Shown: one piece after another, positions 7,802 to 15,496 of the stretch
Numbering within the stretch: the stretch's first letter is position 1
Layout of the letters: each line of letters begins with the position of its first letter
Assembly (NCBI GenBank): GCA_030427585.1
Contig: JAUIBW010000032.1
Coordinates: 1 to 60,355, forward strand
DNA length: 60,355 bases
From: Bacteroidia bacterium
GTDB taxonomy: Bacteria; Bacteroidota; Bacteroidia; Flavobacteriales; Flavobacteriaceae
Direction of reading: 5' to 3'
Translations under genes and position numbers: made by a program
Notes under the pieces: generated by a model
Seen by the model: only the letters and a program-made list of their open reading frames with translations
What the model was told of the DNA's origin: nothing
Database searches by the model: none

Positions 7802-9541
7802 ATGTTAAAGCAATATTTCCCTGTTTTTCAATGGCTTCCTGATTATAAAAAAAAGTTTTTATCGGGAGACATTGCAGCGGGCTTAACTGTGGGTATAATG
7901 TTAATTCCACAAGGTATGGCATATGCTATGATTGCAGGTCTTCCTCCTGTATTTGGGCTATACGCTGCATTAATTCCACAAGTGGTATATGCTATTATGG
8001 GTACCTCGCGACAATTGGCTGTAGGCCCTGTAGCAATGGATTCTCTTCTTGTAGCATCGGGATTAGGTGCACTATCACTTTCGGGTATTGAAGAGTATAT
8101 AACAATGGCCATTTTTCTCTCTCTTTTCATGGGAAGTATTCAGTTTATTTTGGGAATATTAAAGATGGGATTTTTGGTAAACTTCTTATCCAAACCGGTC
8201 ATTAGTGGTTTTACCTCTGCCGCTGCAATTATTATTGGGCTTAGCCAATTAAAACATGTATTAGGTACAGAAATCGAGCGTAGTAATCAAGTACATATCT
8301 TGTTACACAATGCGTTTAAAACCATAGATCAAACTAATTTTTTGACTCTGAGTATTGGCATTCTTGCCATTATATTTATCAAAACCATAAAAAAAATAAA
8401 TCCAAAAATTCCTGCCGCGTTAATTGTAGTTATTATTGGAATCGTCGGTGTTTATGCCTCTGGCATAAATGAACTAGGTGTAAAAATTGTGGGTGCAATA
8501 CCAAAGGGACTACCCGAATTTGAGGTGCCCATTGTTGAATATTCCAGAATTTCAGAGCTTGTTCCTATTGCTCTTACTTTGGCTCTTATTGCTTTTATGG
8601 AAGCTATTTCTGTAGCCAAAGCTGTAGAAGAAAAACATACCGAATATGAAGTTGATCCTAATCAAGAATTAATTGCTTTGGGAACGTCTAACATTATTGG
8701 TTCTTTATTTCAATCTTATCCAACAACAGGTGGTTTTTCGAGAACAGCAGTTAATGATCAGGCTGGTGCAAAAACAGGTATCGCCCCAATCATAAGTGCA
8801 ATCGTAGTAGGACTGACCTTATTATTTCTTACTCCTCTTTTTTATTTTTTGCCCAACGCAATTCTGGCGGCTATAATTATGGTCGCAGTATTTGGATTGA
8901 TCGATATAAAATATCCTATCGTACTTTTTAAAAACAGAAAAGATGAATTTGGCCTTCTCCTTTTTACCTTTTTTATTACTCTTATTATTGGTATTAAAGA
9001 AGGAATATTATCTGGTGTATTGTTTTCTTTATTGATATTAGTGTATAGGACTTCAAAACCGCATATTGCAGTTTTGGGTAAAATAAAAGGAACCAATTAC
9101 TTCAAAAACATTACTCGTTTTAGCAATGATATTGAAATGCAACCGTATATTTTGATTATTCGTTTTGATGCCCAACTGTATTTTGGAAATAAAGATTATT
9201 TCAAAAAAGAACTCTATAAGCAGGTCGATTTAAAAGGGAAAGAACTTAGCACCATTATACTTAATGCAGAAGCCATAAATTATATCGACAGCAGTGCCGT
9301 ACATGTACTCAAGCAGATTGTCAAAGATCTCAAAAATAGAGGTATTCAGTTTATTATTACAGGAGCCATCGGACCAACAAGAGATATCATATTTAGTAGT
9401 GGTCTTATCGATACTATTGGTAAAGAAAATCTTTTTGTAAAAGTTTATGAAGCATACGATCACTGCAATAATGCAAGTAAAAAAACTGCTATACAAGAAA
9501 AAATTTCTCTTCAAACAGAAAAAACGCCTTCTGTAACATAA
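7802..9541 (+). CDS. SulP (SLC26)-family anion transporter with STAS domain
   Basis: A 579-residue inner-membrane transporter. The hydrophobic core (about residues 20-415) begins with the family-typical G-D-I-A-A-G-L-T-V-G-I-M-L-I-P-Q-G-M-A-Y-A and carries the P-T-T-G-G-F-S-R-T-A-V-N segment. A cytosolic STAS domain (about 445-555) ends the protein. SulP proteins move sulfate, bicarbonate or other anions. Placed between the regulator and the persulfide dioxygenase, with its own copy of the operator, it most plausibly moves sulfate, sulfite or thiosulfate made by sulfide oxidation, possibly outward; direction and substrate are inference. Start is ATG 7802. Confidence 0.92.
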   Translation: MLKQYFPVFQWLPDYKKKFLSGDIAAGLTVGIMLIPQGMAYAMIAGLPPVFGLYAALIPQVVYAIMGTSRQLAVGPVAMDSLLVASGLGALSLSGIEEYITMAIFLSLFMGSIQFILGILKMGFLVNFLSKPVISGFTSAAAIIIGLSQLKHVLGTEIERSNQVHILLHNAFKTIDQTNFLTLSIGILAIIFIKTIKKINPKIPAALIVVIIGIVGVYASGINELGVKIVGAIPKGLPEFEVPIVEYSRISELVPIALTLALIAFMEAISVAKAVEEKHTEYEVDPNQELIALGTSNIIGSLFQSYPTTGGFSRTAVNDQAGAKTGIAPIISAIVVGLTLLFLTPLFYFLPNAILAAIIMVAVFGLIDIKYPIVLFKNRKDEFGLLLFTFFITLIIGIKEGILSGVLFSLLILVYRTSKPHIAVLGKIKGTNYFKNITRFSNDIEMQPYILIIRFDAQLYFGNKDYFKKELYKQVDLKGKELSTIILNAEAINYIDSSAVHVLKQIVKDLKNRGIQFIITGAIGPTRDIIFSSGLIDTIGKENLFVKVYEAYDHCNNASKKTAIQEKISLQTEKTPSVT

Positions 9542-9576
9542 GTAACTGTAGAAGGACAACATTCATACTACTTTTA
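9533..9576 (+). promoter_or_regulatory. Crp/Fnr-type operator and promoter (site C, persulfide dioxygenase)
   Basis: GTAAC-ATAA-GTAAC at 9533-9546 matches the palindrome with one change in the right half. It overlaps the last codons of sulP. TACTTTTA follows after exactly 22 nt (9569-9576), and the start codon is 30 nt further on. The overlap with coding sequence shows how tightly the site is placed. Confidence 0.7.
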
Positions 9577-9605
9577 TACTATTAAACCTTTAAAAGTACA
9601 TACTT

Positions 9606-11021
9606 ATGAAAATAGAACAGATTTATACAGGCTGCTTAGCCCACGCTGCTTATTATATAGAGAATAATGGAGAAGCTGCAGTTTTTGATCCTCTTAGAGA
9701 AGTACACCCCTATATCGATCGTGCAAAAGAAGATAACGCAACCATAAAATATGTATTCGAGACTCATTTTCACGCAGATTTTGTAAGCGGTCATCTTGAC
9801 TTAAGCAAAAAAACAGGAGCAGAAATTGTTTTTGGTCCCAGTGCAAAACCTGGATATCCTGCTACTATCGCAGAAGATGGGCAAGTTTTTGAAATTGGAG
9901 AATATAAAATAAAAGTAATTCATACTCCGGGGCATACTATGGAAAGTACCACATATTTGCTTATCGATGATCAGGGAAAAGAACATGGGATTATTACCGG
10001 AGATACCCTATTTATTGGTGATGTAGGACGGCCCGACCTGGCTCAACATGTAGTATCTGAGTTAACGGAAGAAAAATTAGCGGGTCATTTATATGATTCT
10101 CTTCGCAATAAAATCATGCCTTTAAGTGATGACTTGATAGTGTATCCTAATCATGGAGCCGGTTCGGCCTGTGGTAAAATGATGAGTACAGAAACTACGG
10201 ATACTCTTGGACATCAGAAAAAAGTGAATTACGCTTTACGCGAAGACATGACAAAAGAAGAGTTTATTGATGCTTTACTTACTGGGTTAACCGCTCCTCC
10301 TGGGTATTTCCCTCAAAATGTTTTAATGAATATCAAAGGGTATGATAGCCTTGACAAAGTAATGGATCGAGCAATACATCCTTTACTTCCCGATGCTTTC
10401 GAAATAGTGGCCACCGAAACAGATGCATTAATGCTTGATACCCGAAATGCAGAAGATTTCAATAAGGGGTTCATTCCTAATAGCATTAATATCGGCCTGG
10501 AAGGAAGTTTTGCTCAGTGGGTAGGAGAAATGATTCCCAATGTGAAACAAAAAATACTACTAATCACCTACCCTGGAAAAGAAAAGGAAGCAATCACTAG
10601 ATTATCAAGAGTTGGATATGATAATACCATAGGATATCTTAATACCGGTTTTGATGCGTGGAAAGATGCTAAAAAAGAGTTCGAAACCTCGAAAAGAATT
10701 ACCGCCAACGAATTTGAAAAATCCTATATCAAAGAAAAACCTTTGGTATTTGATATTCGTAAAAAAAGTGAGTATGACTCAGAACATATTATTGATGCGA
10801 TAAATATTCCTTTAAACGAAATTAATAAGCATTTAACGAAGTTCCCAAAAGACAAACCCTTTGTACTATACTGCGCAGGAGGATACAGAAGCATGATAGC
10901 CTCCTCTATTTTAAAGCAAAGAGGTTGGAATCAGTTTGTTGATGTAATCGGTGGATTTGCAGAAATTGCAAAAACTAATATTCCGAAATCAGAATATATC
11001 TGCCCGACTACAATGCTATAA
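9606..11021 (+). CDS. CstB-like persulfide dioxygenase-rhodanese fusion
   Basis: A 471-residue, three-domain protein. The N-terminal metallo-beta-lactamase fold has H54-x-H56-x-D58 and H63, H110 in H-T-P-G-H and D133 in T-G-D-T, as in ETHE1-type mononuclear-iron persulfide dioxygenases. A first rhodanese-like domain (about 262-352) lacks the catalytic cysteine; its loop reads T-Y-P-G-K-E-K. A second rhodanese domain (about 366-460) has the active Cys423 in C-A-G-G-Y-R-S. This order equals that of Staphylococcus aureus CstB, which turns persulfides or polysulfides into thiosulfate. C189 in G-A-G-S-A-C-G-K is another candidate redox cysteine. It probably consumes the persulfide made by the quinone reductase at 11621. 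Confidence 0.9.
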   Translation: MKIEQIYTGCLAHAAYYIENNGEAAVFDPLREVHPYIDRAKEDNATIKYVFETHFHADFVSGHLDLSKKTGAEIVFGPSAKPGYPATIAEDGQVFEIGEYKIKVIHTPGHTMESTTYLLIDDQGKEHGIITGDTLFIGDVGRPDLAQHVVSELTEEKLAGHLYDSLRNKIMPLSDDLIVYPNHGAGSACGKMMSTETTDTLGHQKKVNYALREDMTKEEFIDALLTGLTAPPGYFPQNVLMNIKGYDSLDKVMDRAIHPLLPDAFEIVATETDALMLDTRNAEDFNKGFIPNSINIGLEGSFAQWVGEMIPNVKQKILLITYPGKEKEAITRLSRVGYDNTIGYLNTGFDAWKDAKKEFETSKRITANEFEKSYIKEKPLVFDIRKKSEYDSEHIIDAINIPLNEINKHLTKFPKDKPFVLYCAGGYRSMIASSILKQRGWNQFVDVIGGFAEIAKTNIPKSEYICPTTML

Positions 11022-11041
11022 TCTATAGAAATTAGAAACAA

Positions 11042-11084
11042 AACACCTGAATTTAATAATAAACAGATTTGGGTGTTGGTTTTA
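11042..11084 (+). terminator. Probable terminator after the persulfide dioxygenase gene
   Basis: AACACCTGAAT (11042-11052) pairs with ATTTGGGTGTT (11067-11077) with two G-T wobbles, followed by GGTTTTAG. It lies 20 nt after the stop and suggests that the following rhodanese gene needs its own promoter. Confidence 0.5.
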
Positions 11085-11158
11085 GTCTATTGTTTGAATT
11101 TAAATTACTGTCCAGAACAAAAGTTATTGCAAAATGACTACTTTAATATACTCCTGCT

Positions 11159-11521
11159 ATGATGTCAATTTTTAAAACTCTTTTTAAAACACAAAATCAG
11201 CAAACAGACGCCATCACCAAAATTGATGCTCTTGCTTTCAAAGAAGCTATCTCAGAAAAAAAAGATCTACAATTAGTAGATGTAAGAACATCATATGAAT
11301 ATAATACAGAGCATATTGATGGTGCTATCAATATCGATTTTTTTAAACAAACAACGTTTAAATCTTCGTTCAATGAATTTGATAAAGATGAACCTTTGTA
11401 TATATACTGTAGAAGTGGAAATCGAAGTAAAAAAGCAGCCGCAGCTTTAGTAGAGATAGGGTTTAAAAATATCATTGATCTAAAAGGTGGATATATCGCT
11501 TGGAAAAAGTGCAAAAACTAA
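11159..11521 (+). CDS. Single-domain rhodanese sulfurtransferase
   Basis: A 120-residue rhodanese domain without signal peptide: L-V-D-V-R-T-S-Y-E-Y, then the active-site loop C-R-S-G-N-R-S (cysteine near residue 93) and the closing L-K-G-G-Y-I-A-W-K. It transfers sulfane sulfur between thiols, thiosulfate and proteins. It lies between the persulfide dioxygenase and the sulfide:quinone reductase, which fits shuttling of persulfide sulfur. Unlike its neighbours, no good GTAAC-N4-GTTAC operator is found at the expected distance; only a weak half-matching sequence exists at 11114-11127. Two adjacent ATGs (11159 and 11162) are possible starts. Confidence 0.9.
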   Translation: MMSIFKTLFKTQNQQTDAITKIDALAFKEAISEKKDLQLVDVRTSYEYNTEHIDGAINIDFFKQTTFKSSFNEFDKDEPLYIYCRSGNRSKKAAAALVEIGFKNIIDLKGGYIAWKKCKN

Positions 11522-11551
11522 TATCCCGAAACATTGATTTTTTTGTTTTGT

Positions 11552-11595
11552 GTAACCAAAGTTACCGTAATAATAAATTATTGAAGGTATTTTTA
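11552..11595 (+). promoter_or_regulatory. Crp/Fnr-type operator and promoter (site D, sqr)
   Basis: The perfect palindrome GTAAC-CAAA-GTTAC at 11552-11565 is followed after exactly 22 nt by TATTTTTA at 11588-11595, again a TAnnTTTA -7 element, with the ATG 25 nt downstream. It is the fourth copy of the arrangement. Confidence 0.8.
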
Positions 11596-11620
11596 ATATC
11601 CTAACATAAAGAAGGCATAC

Positions 11621-12883
11621 ATGAAATCACATTATCAAATCCTTATTATAGGGGGCGGTACTGCGGGAATTATGACAGCAGCCCGCCTACTCAAAAAAGA
11701 TAGTCTATTAGACATTGCAATTATAGAGCCTGCAGATACACATTACTATCAGCCCGCATGGACTTTGGTAGGTGCAGGAGCATATACCTATAAAAAAACT
11801 GCGAAGCCCATGGCATCTATAATACCCAAAAAAGCAAATTGGATTAAGGATTTTGCCATGGCTTTTGATCCAGAAAACAATGCTGTATCTACAAAATCCA
11901 GTGGAAATATAACCTATGATTATTTGGTTGTTGCAACTGGACTAGTAATGGAACCATCAATGATAGATGGGCTTCAGGAAGCATTAGACAAAGGTGTTGT
12001 TTGTAGTAATTATACGAACCCCAAACACACTTGGGAAGTCCTTAAAAATTTTAAAGGAGGTAATGCTATTTTTACACAGCCTACGACTCCTATTAAATGT
12101 GGAGGTGCGCCTCAAAAAATTGCTTATCTGGCAGCAGATTATTTCAGAAAAAAGGGGCTTACACATACATCAAACGTAGTTTTTGCAACTCCTGGTTCTG
12201 TTATTTTTGGAGTAAAGCCAATTCGAGAAACCTTAATGAAAGTGATAGGCAAATATGGTATTCATTTTAAACCTTTCTATGCTCCTCATAAAATAGATGC
12301 CGAAAATAAGTTTATCTATTTCAGACATGTAGCTCCCAAAGAAAACAAATGTGTTATTAATGAAGATACTACAATTGGAGAAGTTTCTACGGATGATAAT
12401 ATTATTAAACTTCCGTTTGATATGTTGCACATCGCCCCCCCACAAGCAGCACCAAAATTTGTAAGAACCTCTTCTTTGGTTAATAACGCCGGATGGCTTG
12501 ATGTAGATCATCATTCTCTACAACATAAGACCTATCCTAACATATTTGGGTTAGGAGATGTGGCTGCGCTTCCTACAGCAAAAACTGGTGCCGCCATACG
12601 AAAACAAGCACCAGTTGTAGTTGGTAATATTTTAAAACTAATTAAACATCAAGAAGCCAATAATAAAGCATATAACGGGTACTCTTCTTGCCCTTTGGTT
12701 ACAGGGTATGGAAAAATGACATTAGCAGAATTTGATTACGATGGTAATTTTACTCCTGACCCAAAATTAAAACGAATGTTAATCTTTAATAGTGCTAAAG
12801 AACACCGTAGGTTATATATATTTAAAAAAGTCATACTACCGTATTTATATTGGAATAAGATGTTAAAAGGAAAAGATGTGTAA
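11621..12883 (+). CDS. sqr: Sulfide:quinone oxidoreductase (SQR)
   Basis: A 420-residue FAD protein resembling human SQOR. The dinucleotide-binding G-G-G-T-A-G is at residues 11-16, A-T-G near 105-107, and P-I-K-C-G-G-A-P-Q-K carries Cys160, equivalent to the human catalytic cysteine in P-V-K-C-A-G-A-P-Q-K. The C-terminal S-C-P-L-V-T-G-Y block and the terminal L-P-Y-L-Y-W-N-K-M membrane-contact stretch are also present. It oxidises sulfide to persulfide at the inner membrane and passes electrons to menaquinone. The second catalytic cysteine of the human enzyme (in G-D-C-T-N-L-P-T) is Val314 here (G-L-G-D-V-A-A-L-P-T); Cys128 could replace it. It has its own regulated promoter. Confidence 0.93.
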   Translation: MKSHYQILIIGGGTAGIMTAARLLKKDSLLDIAIIEPADTHYYQPAWTLVGAGAYTYKKTAKPMASIIPKKANWIKDFAMAFDPENNAVSTKSSGNITYDYLVVATGLVMEPSMIDGLQEALDKGVVCSNYTNPKHTWEVLKNFKGGNAIFTQPTTPIKCGGAPQKIAYLAADYFRKKGLTHTSNVVFATPGSVIFGVKPIRETLMKVIGKYGIHFKPFYAPHKIDAENKFIYFRHVAPKENKCVINEDTTIGEVSTDDNIIKLPFDMLHIAPPQAAPKFVRTSSLVNNAGWLDVDHHSLQHKTYPNIFGLGDVAALPTAKTGAAIRKQAPVVVGNILKLIKHQEANNKAYNGYSSCPLVTGYGKMTLAEFDYDGNFTPDPKLKRMLIFNSAKEHRRLYIFKKVILPYLYWNKMLKGKDV

Positions 12884-12949
12884 TAACATTTCTATGAAAA
12901 TGCATTTCTTTTGGAAGAATGAAAAATAATTAGATGCAGTAAATTACTT

Positions 12950-13261
12950 TTAACTTAAAGGTGCATTATTAATTTTACTTAAGTCTTCTAACACATCAAA
13001 GACATGATCTGTTATTTCTGTGATCCCAATTCTATTAAGTCTTTTAATATGCATTTCTTTATATTTCATTAGATACTCTTTGTTTTTGAATAAATAAGTT
13101 GATCCAAAATGAGGTGTTCCTTCTTCATGAGTCCATATTTTCCAAATAATACCTTCTTCCTCTGCAATGCTTTTTGCTAAACTTGTATTACCATCCATAA
13201 ACTCTTGTGTTACCAGACCGTCATATTTTAAATGAAGATCCCAAATCTTTAGTGTACTCAT
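12950..13261 (-). CDS. YdhR-like putative monooxygenase (ABM-type fold)
   Basis: A 103-residue soluble protein. The pattern I-W-K-I-W-T-H-E-E-G-T-P-H-F-G-S-T-Y-L-F-K-N in the middle, followed by a helix (Y-L-M-K-Y-K-E-M-H), resembles the YdhR family of dimeric ferredoxin-like monooxygenase proteins, but the match is from memory and moderate. It is the second gene of a two-gene minus-strand operon behind a four-helix membrane protein (25 nt gap) and is divergent from an HxlR regulator, which probably controls it. Substrate unknown. Confidence 0.6.
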   Translation of the reverse strand: MSTLKIWDLHLKYDGLVTQEFMDGNTSLAKSIAEEEGIIWKIWTHEEGTPHFGSTYLFKNKEYLMKYKEMHIKRLNRIGITEITDHVFDVLEDLSKINNAPLS

Positions 13262-13286
13262 TGTTCTTATATTTTAATTATTATTT

Positions 13287-13664
13287 CTATTGATTATGCT
13301 TCAACTTTACATAGCTTAGTATAGATAGTAAAGTAAAAAATGCTGGGTCTGACCAACCAAAACCGTGGAAAACACCGGTGTAAATTGCATAGAGTGTTAT
13401 AAGTACTCCCAATATGTTTGTACATAATACGCTCGTTAAGATTTTTCTGGCATACACACTCTTTTCTTCTACATCTCTAAATAGAAGGCTAACAATTGCA
13501 ATTCCTCCAAGGAAAATAGTAGTGTGCTGTGATAAAAAAACCGAATATTTATCGTTTAGTTCAAGTCCATAATTCGGCCATAATAGGTTAGGAATAAAAA
13601 ACAACCCCAATCCGAAGACCGTATAAATCACTCCGTGAATTGTTAAAAATGTTTTAGTACTCAT
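13287..13664 (-). CDS. Small four-helix membrane protein
   Basis: A 125-residue protein with about four hydrophobic helices (residues near 5-25, 43-60, 72-93 and 105-120). It begins MSTKTFLTIHGVIYTVFGLG and resembles small DoxX-like or DUF4345-like integral membrane proteins, but I cannot assign a family securely. It is the promoter-proximal gene of the pair with the YdhR-like protein and is transcribed divergently from the HxlR regulator, from a gap of about 110 bp. Confidence 0.7.
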   Translation of the reverse strand: MSTKTFLTIHGVIYTVFGLGLFFIPNLLWPNYGLELNDKYSVFLSQHTTIFLGGIAIVSLLFRDVEEKSVYARKILTSVLCTNILGVLITLYAIYTGVFHGFGWSDPAFFTLLSILSYVKLKHNQ

Positions 13665-13773
13665 ATGTATTTTTTTTGTTATACACTACAAAATTAAAAC
13701 ATATAGTTTATTTTTGATACTTATTTACAAAAAGATACTAATTTCCTTTAGGAAACTATTAAATTATTTGACA

Positions 13774-14133
13774 ATGAAAATACAGCAGCAAGAACCATTA
13801 TCAAAAGAATGTATACAACAACTAAGAGCTATAAAAGACACTATGGAATTACTGTCTGGCAAATGGAAAATACAGATAATAGGTACATTACTTCGAGGAG
13901 GGACCATGCGATTTATGGAGTTAAAAAGAACCTTAAATGGAATAGCTCCAAAAAAATTATCAAATGATTTACAAGAGCTCGAATTAAATAAACTAATCAC
14001 TCGAACAGTAAAAGATACTAAACCGATTACTGTTGAATATTCTTTAACAAAACACGGAAAAACATTAGATAATTTGATAGTCGAAATTATAGATTGGGGA
14101 CTTAATCACAGAAAAGAGATTATAAAAGAATAG
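13774..14133 (+). CDS. HxlR-family transcriptional regulator
   Basis: A 119-residue winged-helix regulator with the family-typical core L-S-G-K-W-K-I-Q-I-I-G-T-L-L-R-G-G, R-F-M-E-L-K-R, I-A-P-K-K-L-S-N-D-L-Q-E-L and V-E-Y-S-L-T-K-H-G. ATG 13774 is chosen because it gives the standard N-terminus; an in-frame TTG at 13714 would add 20 residues. Cys13 lies where redox-sensing HxlR proteins such as HypR have their reactive cysteine. It probably represses the divergent membrane-protein/YdhR-like operon. The shared intergenic region contains a TATTTTTG (13709-13716) that may be its -7 element. Confidence 0.9.
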   Translation: MKIQQQEPLSKECIQQLRAIKDTMELLSGKWKIQIIGTLLRGGTMRFMELKRTLNGIAPKKLSNDLQELELNKLITRTVKDTKPITVEYSLTKHGKTLDNLIVEIIDWGLNHRKEIIKE

Positions 14134-14211
14134 AATATTTTGGAACCACATTTATCACTACATCTACAGATAATGATGGAGATTAATTCATACCGAATAT
14201 GTAAATAAGCA

Positions 14212-14239
14212 GGCCTTATTCTACGTATAGAATAAGGCC
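14212..14239. terminator. Terminator-like hairpin between convergent genes
   Basis: GGCCTTATTCTA (14212-14223) and TAGAATAAGGCC (14228-14239) form a perfect 12-bp stem with a CGTA loop. It lies between the ends of the HxlR gene and the convergent lipoprotein gene and could stop transcription from both sides, although no long T run follows on either strand. Confidence 0.6.
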
Positions 14240-14282
14240 TTCCAAACTCAACTCACTAACTAAACTAATAAATTACTAAAGC

Positions 14283-14693
14283 TTACTGCATTAGTTTCTT
14301 AGACAGTTCTTGCAACTGCACTGATTTTTTCTGCATATAATCATTTAGTTTTTTAACATCTTCCCCAGAAAGATTCCCCATTACTTCCTGAGCTTGTTGT
14401 CCTAATTTTTGTCCTTTTTCCCCAAGAGAAGCAAAAGCCGTCATATCCTTACTTTCTACAATTTTCTTATACTCTTCGATATAAGCTTCATAAGAATTCA
14501 CATACTCCTGGACTTTATCATCGCTAAAATTAGGGACTCCGTTAGAAGATTTCGAAGAAGTGTTCTCTTCTGTTTTCTCTTCAACTTTTTCTACTTCACC
14601 TTTAGAAACTGATGTATCTGATTTTGTTTCGTTTTTACACGATACTGCTAGTATCGCTATTACTAATGAAAGATTTAAGATTATTTTTTTCAT
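14283..14693 (-). CDS. Small predicted lipoprotein
   Basis: A 136-residue protein with a lipoprotein signal: MKKIILNLSLVIAILAVSC, where A-V-S-C is the lipobox and Cys19 the expected lipidated residue. A charged, low-complexity segment rich in K, E, S and T follows (about 20-55), then a mostly helical C-terminal part (about 55-136). No known domain is recognised. It stands alone, with a hairpin downstream and about 250 bp upstream before a divergent membrane protein gene. Confidence 0.8.
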   Translation of the reverse strand: MKKIILNLSLVIAILAVSCKNETKSDTSVSKGEVEKVEEKTEENTSSKSSNGVPNFSDDKVQEYVNSYEAYIEEYKKIVESKDMTAFASLGEKGQKLGQQAQEVMGNLSGEDVKKLNDYMQKKSVQLQELSKKLMQ

Positions 14694-14950
14694 GATTTAT
14701 TTATGTGTTAATTATTTATAATTTTATTCGTTATTGATATCACAAATTTGATGCATTTAGAAGGGCTACCAAACACCTTTTTCAGTGAAAAAAGAACACC
14801 CTGAAAACAGGGTATCCTAATAGTAGTCTTATATTAAGTTCTGAGTGAGATAGGAAAAAAACAGAACTTTTAACCTCTTCTTTTATATTAGCTGTATATA
14901 GTATACATTTATGATCTTACAACGTGATATCCCTCAATAAATTAAGATCT

Positions 14951-15454
14951 ATGACAGTACAAGATATTATTAACTGGTTTGCAAATAACCCAAATCTAAT
15001 ACTTGGGTATTTTGCTATTATTTTTGCTATATCTTTATTAGGGCTAATTTTTGTTAATCAAAGAAATTTTCGATTTCCGATAAATTATTTCTATGGTATC
15101 TTAGTTTATGCAGTAACTATTCCTGGGTTATTAGCTTTAAGTATTGTTTTGTACAGTTTTTTCTTCTTAAAGGCCAATCTACTCCAAGTAAATATATTGG
15201 CCTATTTTGTTCCAGTTGTTTCTATGTTTGTTACCTTATTTATTATTAACAAAACGGTGCCTATGTCTAGAATTCCGGGTTTTGAAAAACTTTCTGGATT
15301 ATTTATCATCGTTGTTATAACTTTTATCATTACTTATATATTACAACGTATGTTTTTTGGAGTATTTTTTGTTGGGAGGTTTCAATATTTATTAATATTC
15401 TTCCTAGCATTACTTCTGATTCTAAGAATCGCATGGAAAAAAATTATAAAATAA
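14951..15454 (+). CDS. Multi-helix membrane protein of unknown function
   Basis: A 167-residue protein from ATG 14951 (MTVQDIINWFANNP); an upstream in-frame GTG at 14924 would add nine residues. There are about five hydrophobic segments, near residues 15-32, 45-70, 78-96, 113-132 and 140-158. The start resembles small flavobacterial membrane proteins of unknown role. It converges on the ABC ATPase gene with a 42-nt gap. A small hairpin ACCCTG-AAAA-CAGGGT (14799-14814) lies upstream. I do not recognise a family. Confidence 0.7.
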   Translation: MTVQDIINWFANNPNLILGYFAIIFAISLLGLIFVNQRNFRFPINYFYGILVYAVTIPGLLALSIVLYSFFFLKANLLQVNILAYFVPVVSMFVTLFIINKTVPMSRIPGFEKLSGLFIIVVITFIITYILQRMFFGVFFVGRFQYLLIFFLALLLILRIAWKKIIK

Positions 15455-15496
15455 ACAAACTTCTATGCATTTGATTTAAGGTCCTACTAGATTTTA

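Noticed and set aside
11114..11127. AGAAC-AAAA-GTTAT as a fifth Crp/Fnr operator in front of the single rhodanese gene
   Set aside because: Only seven of ten half-site bases match and the spacing to the nearest -7-like sequence is 11 nt, not 22.
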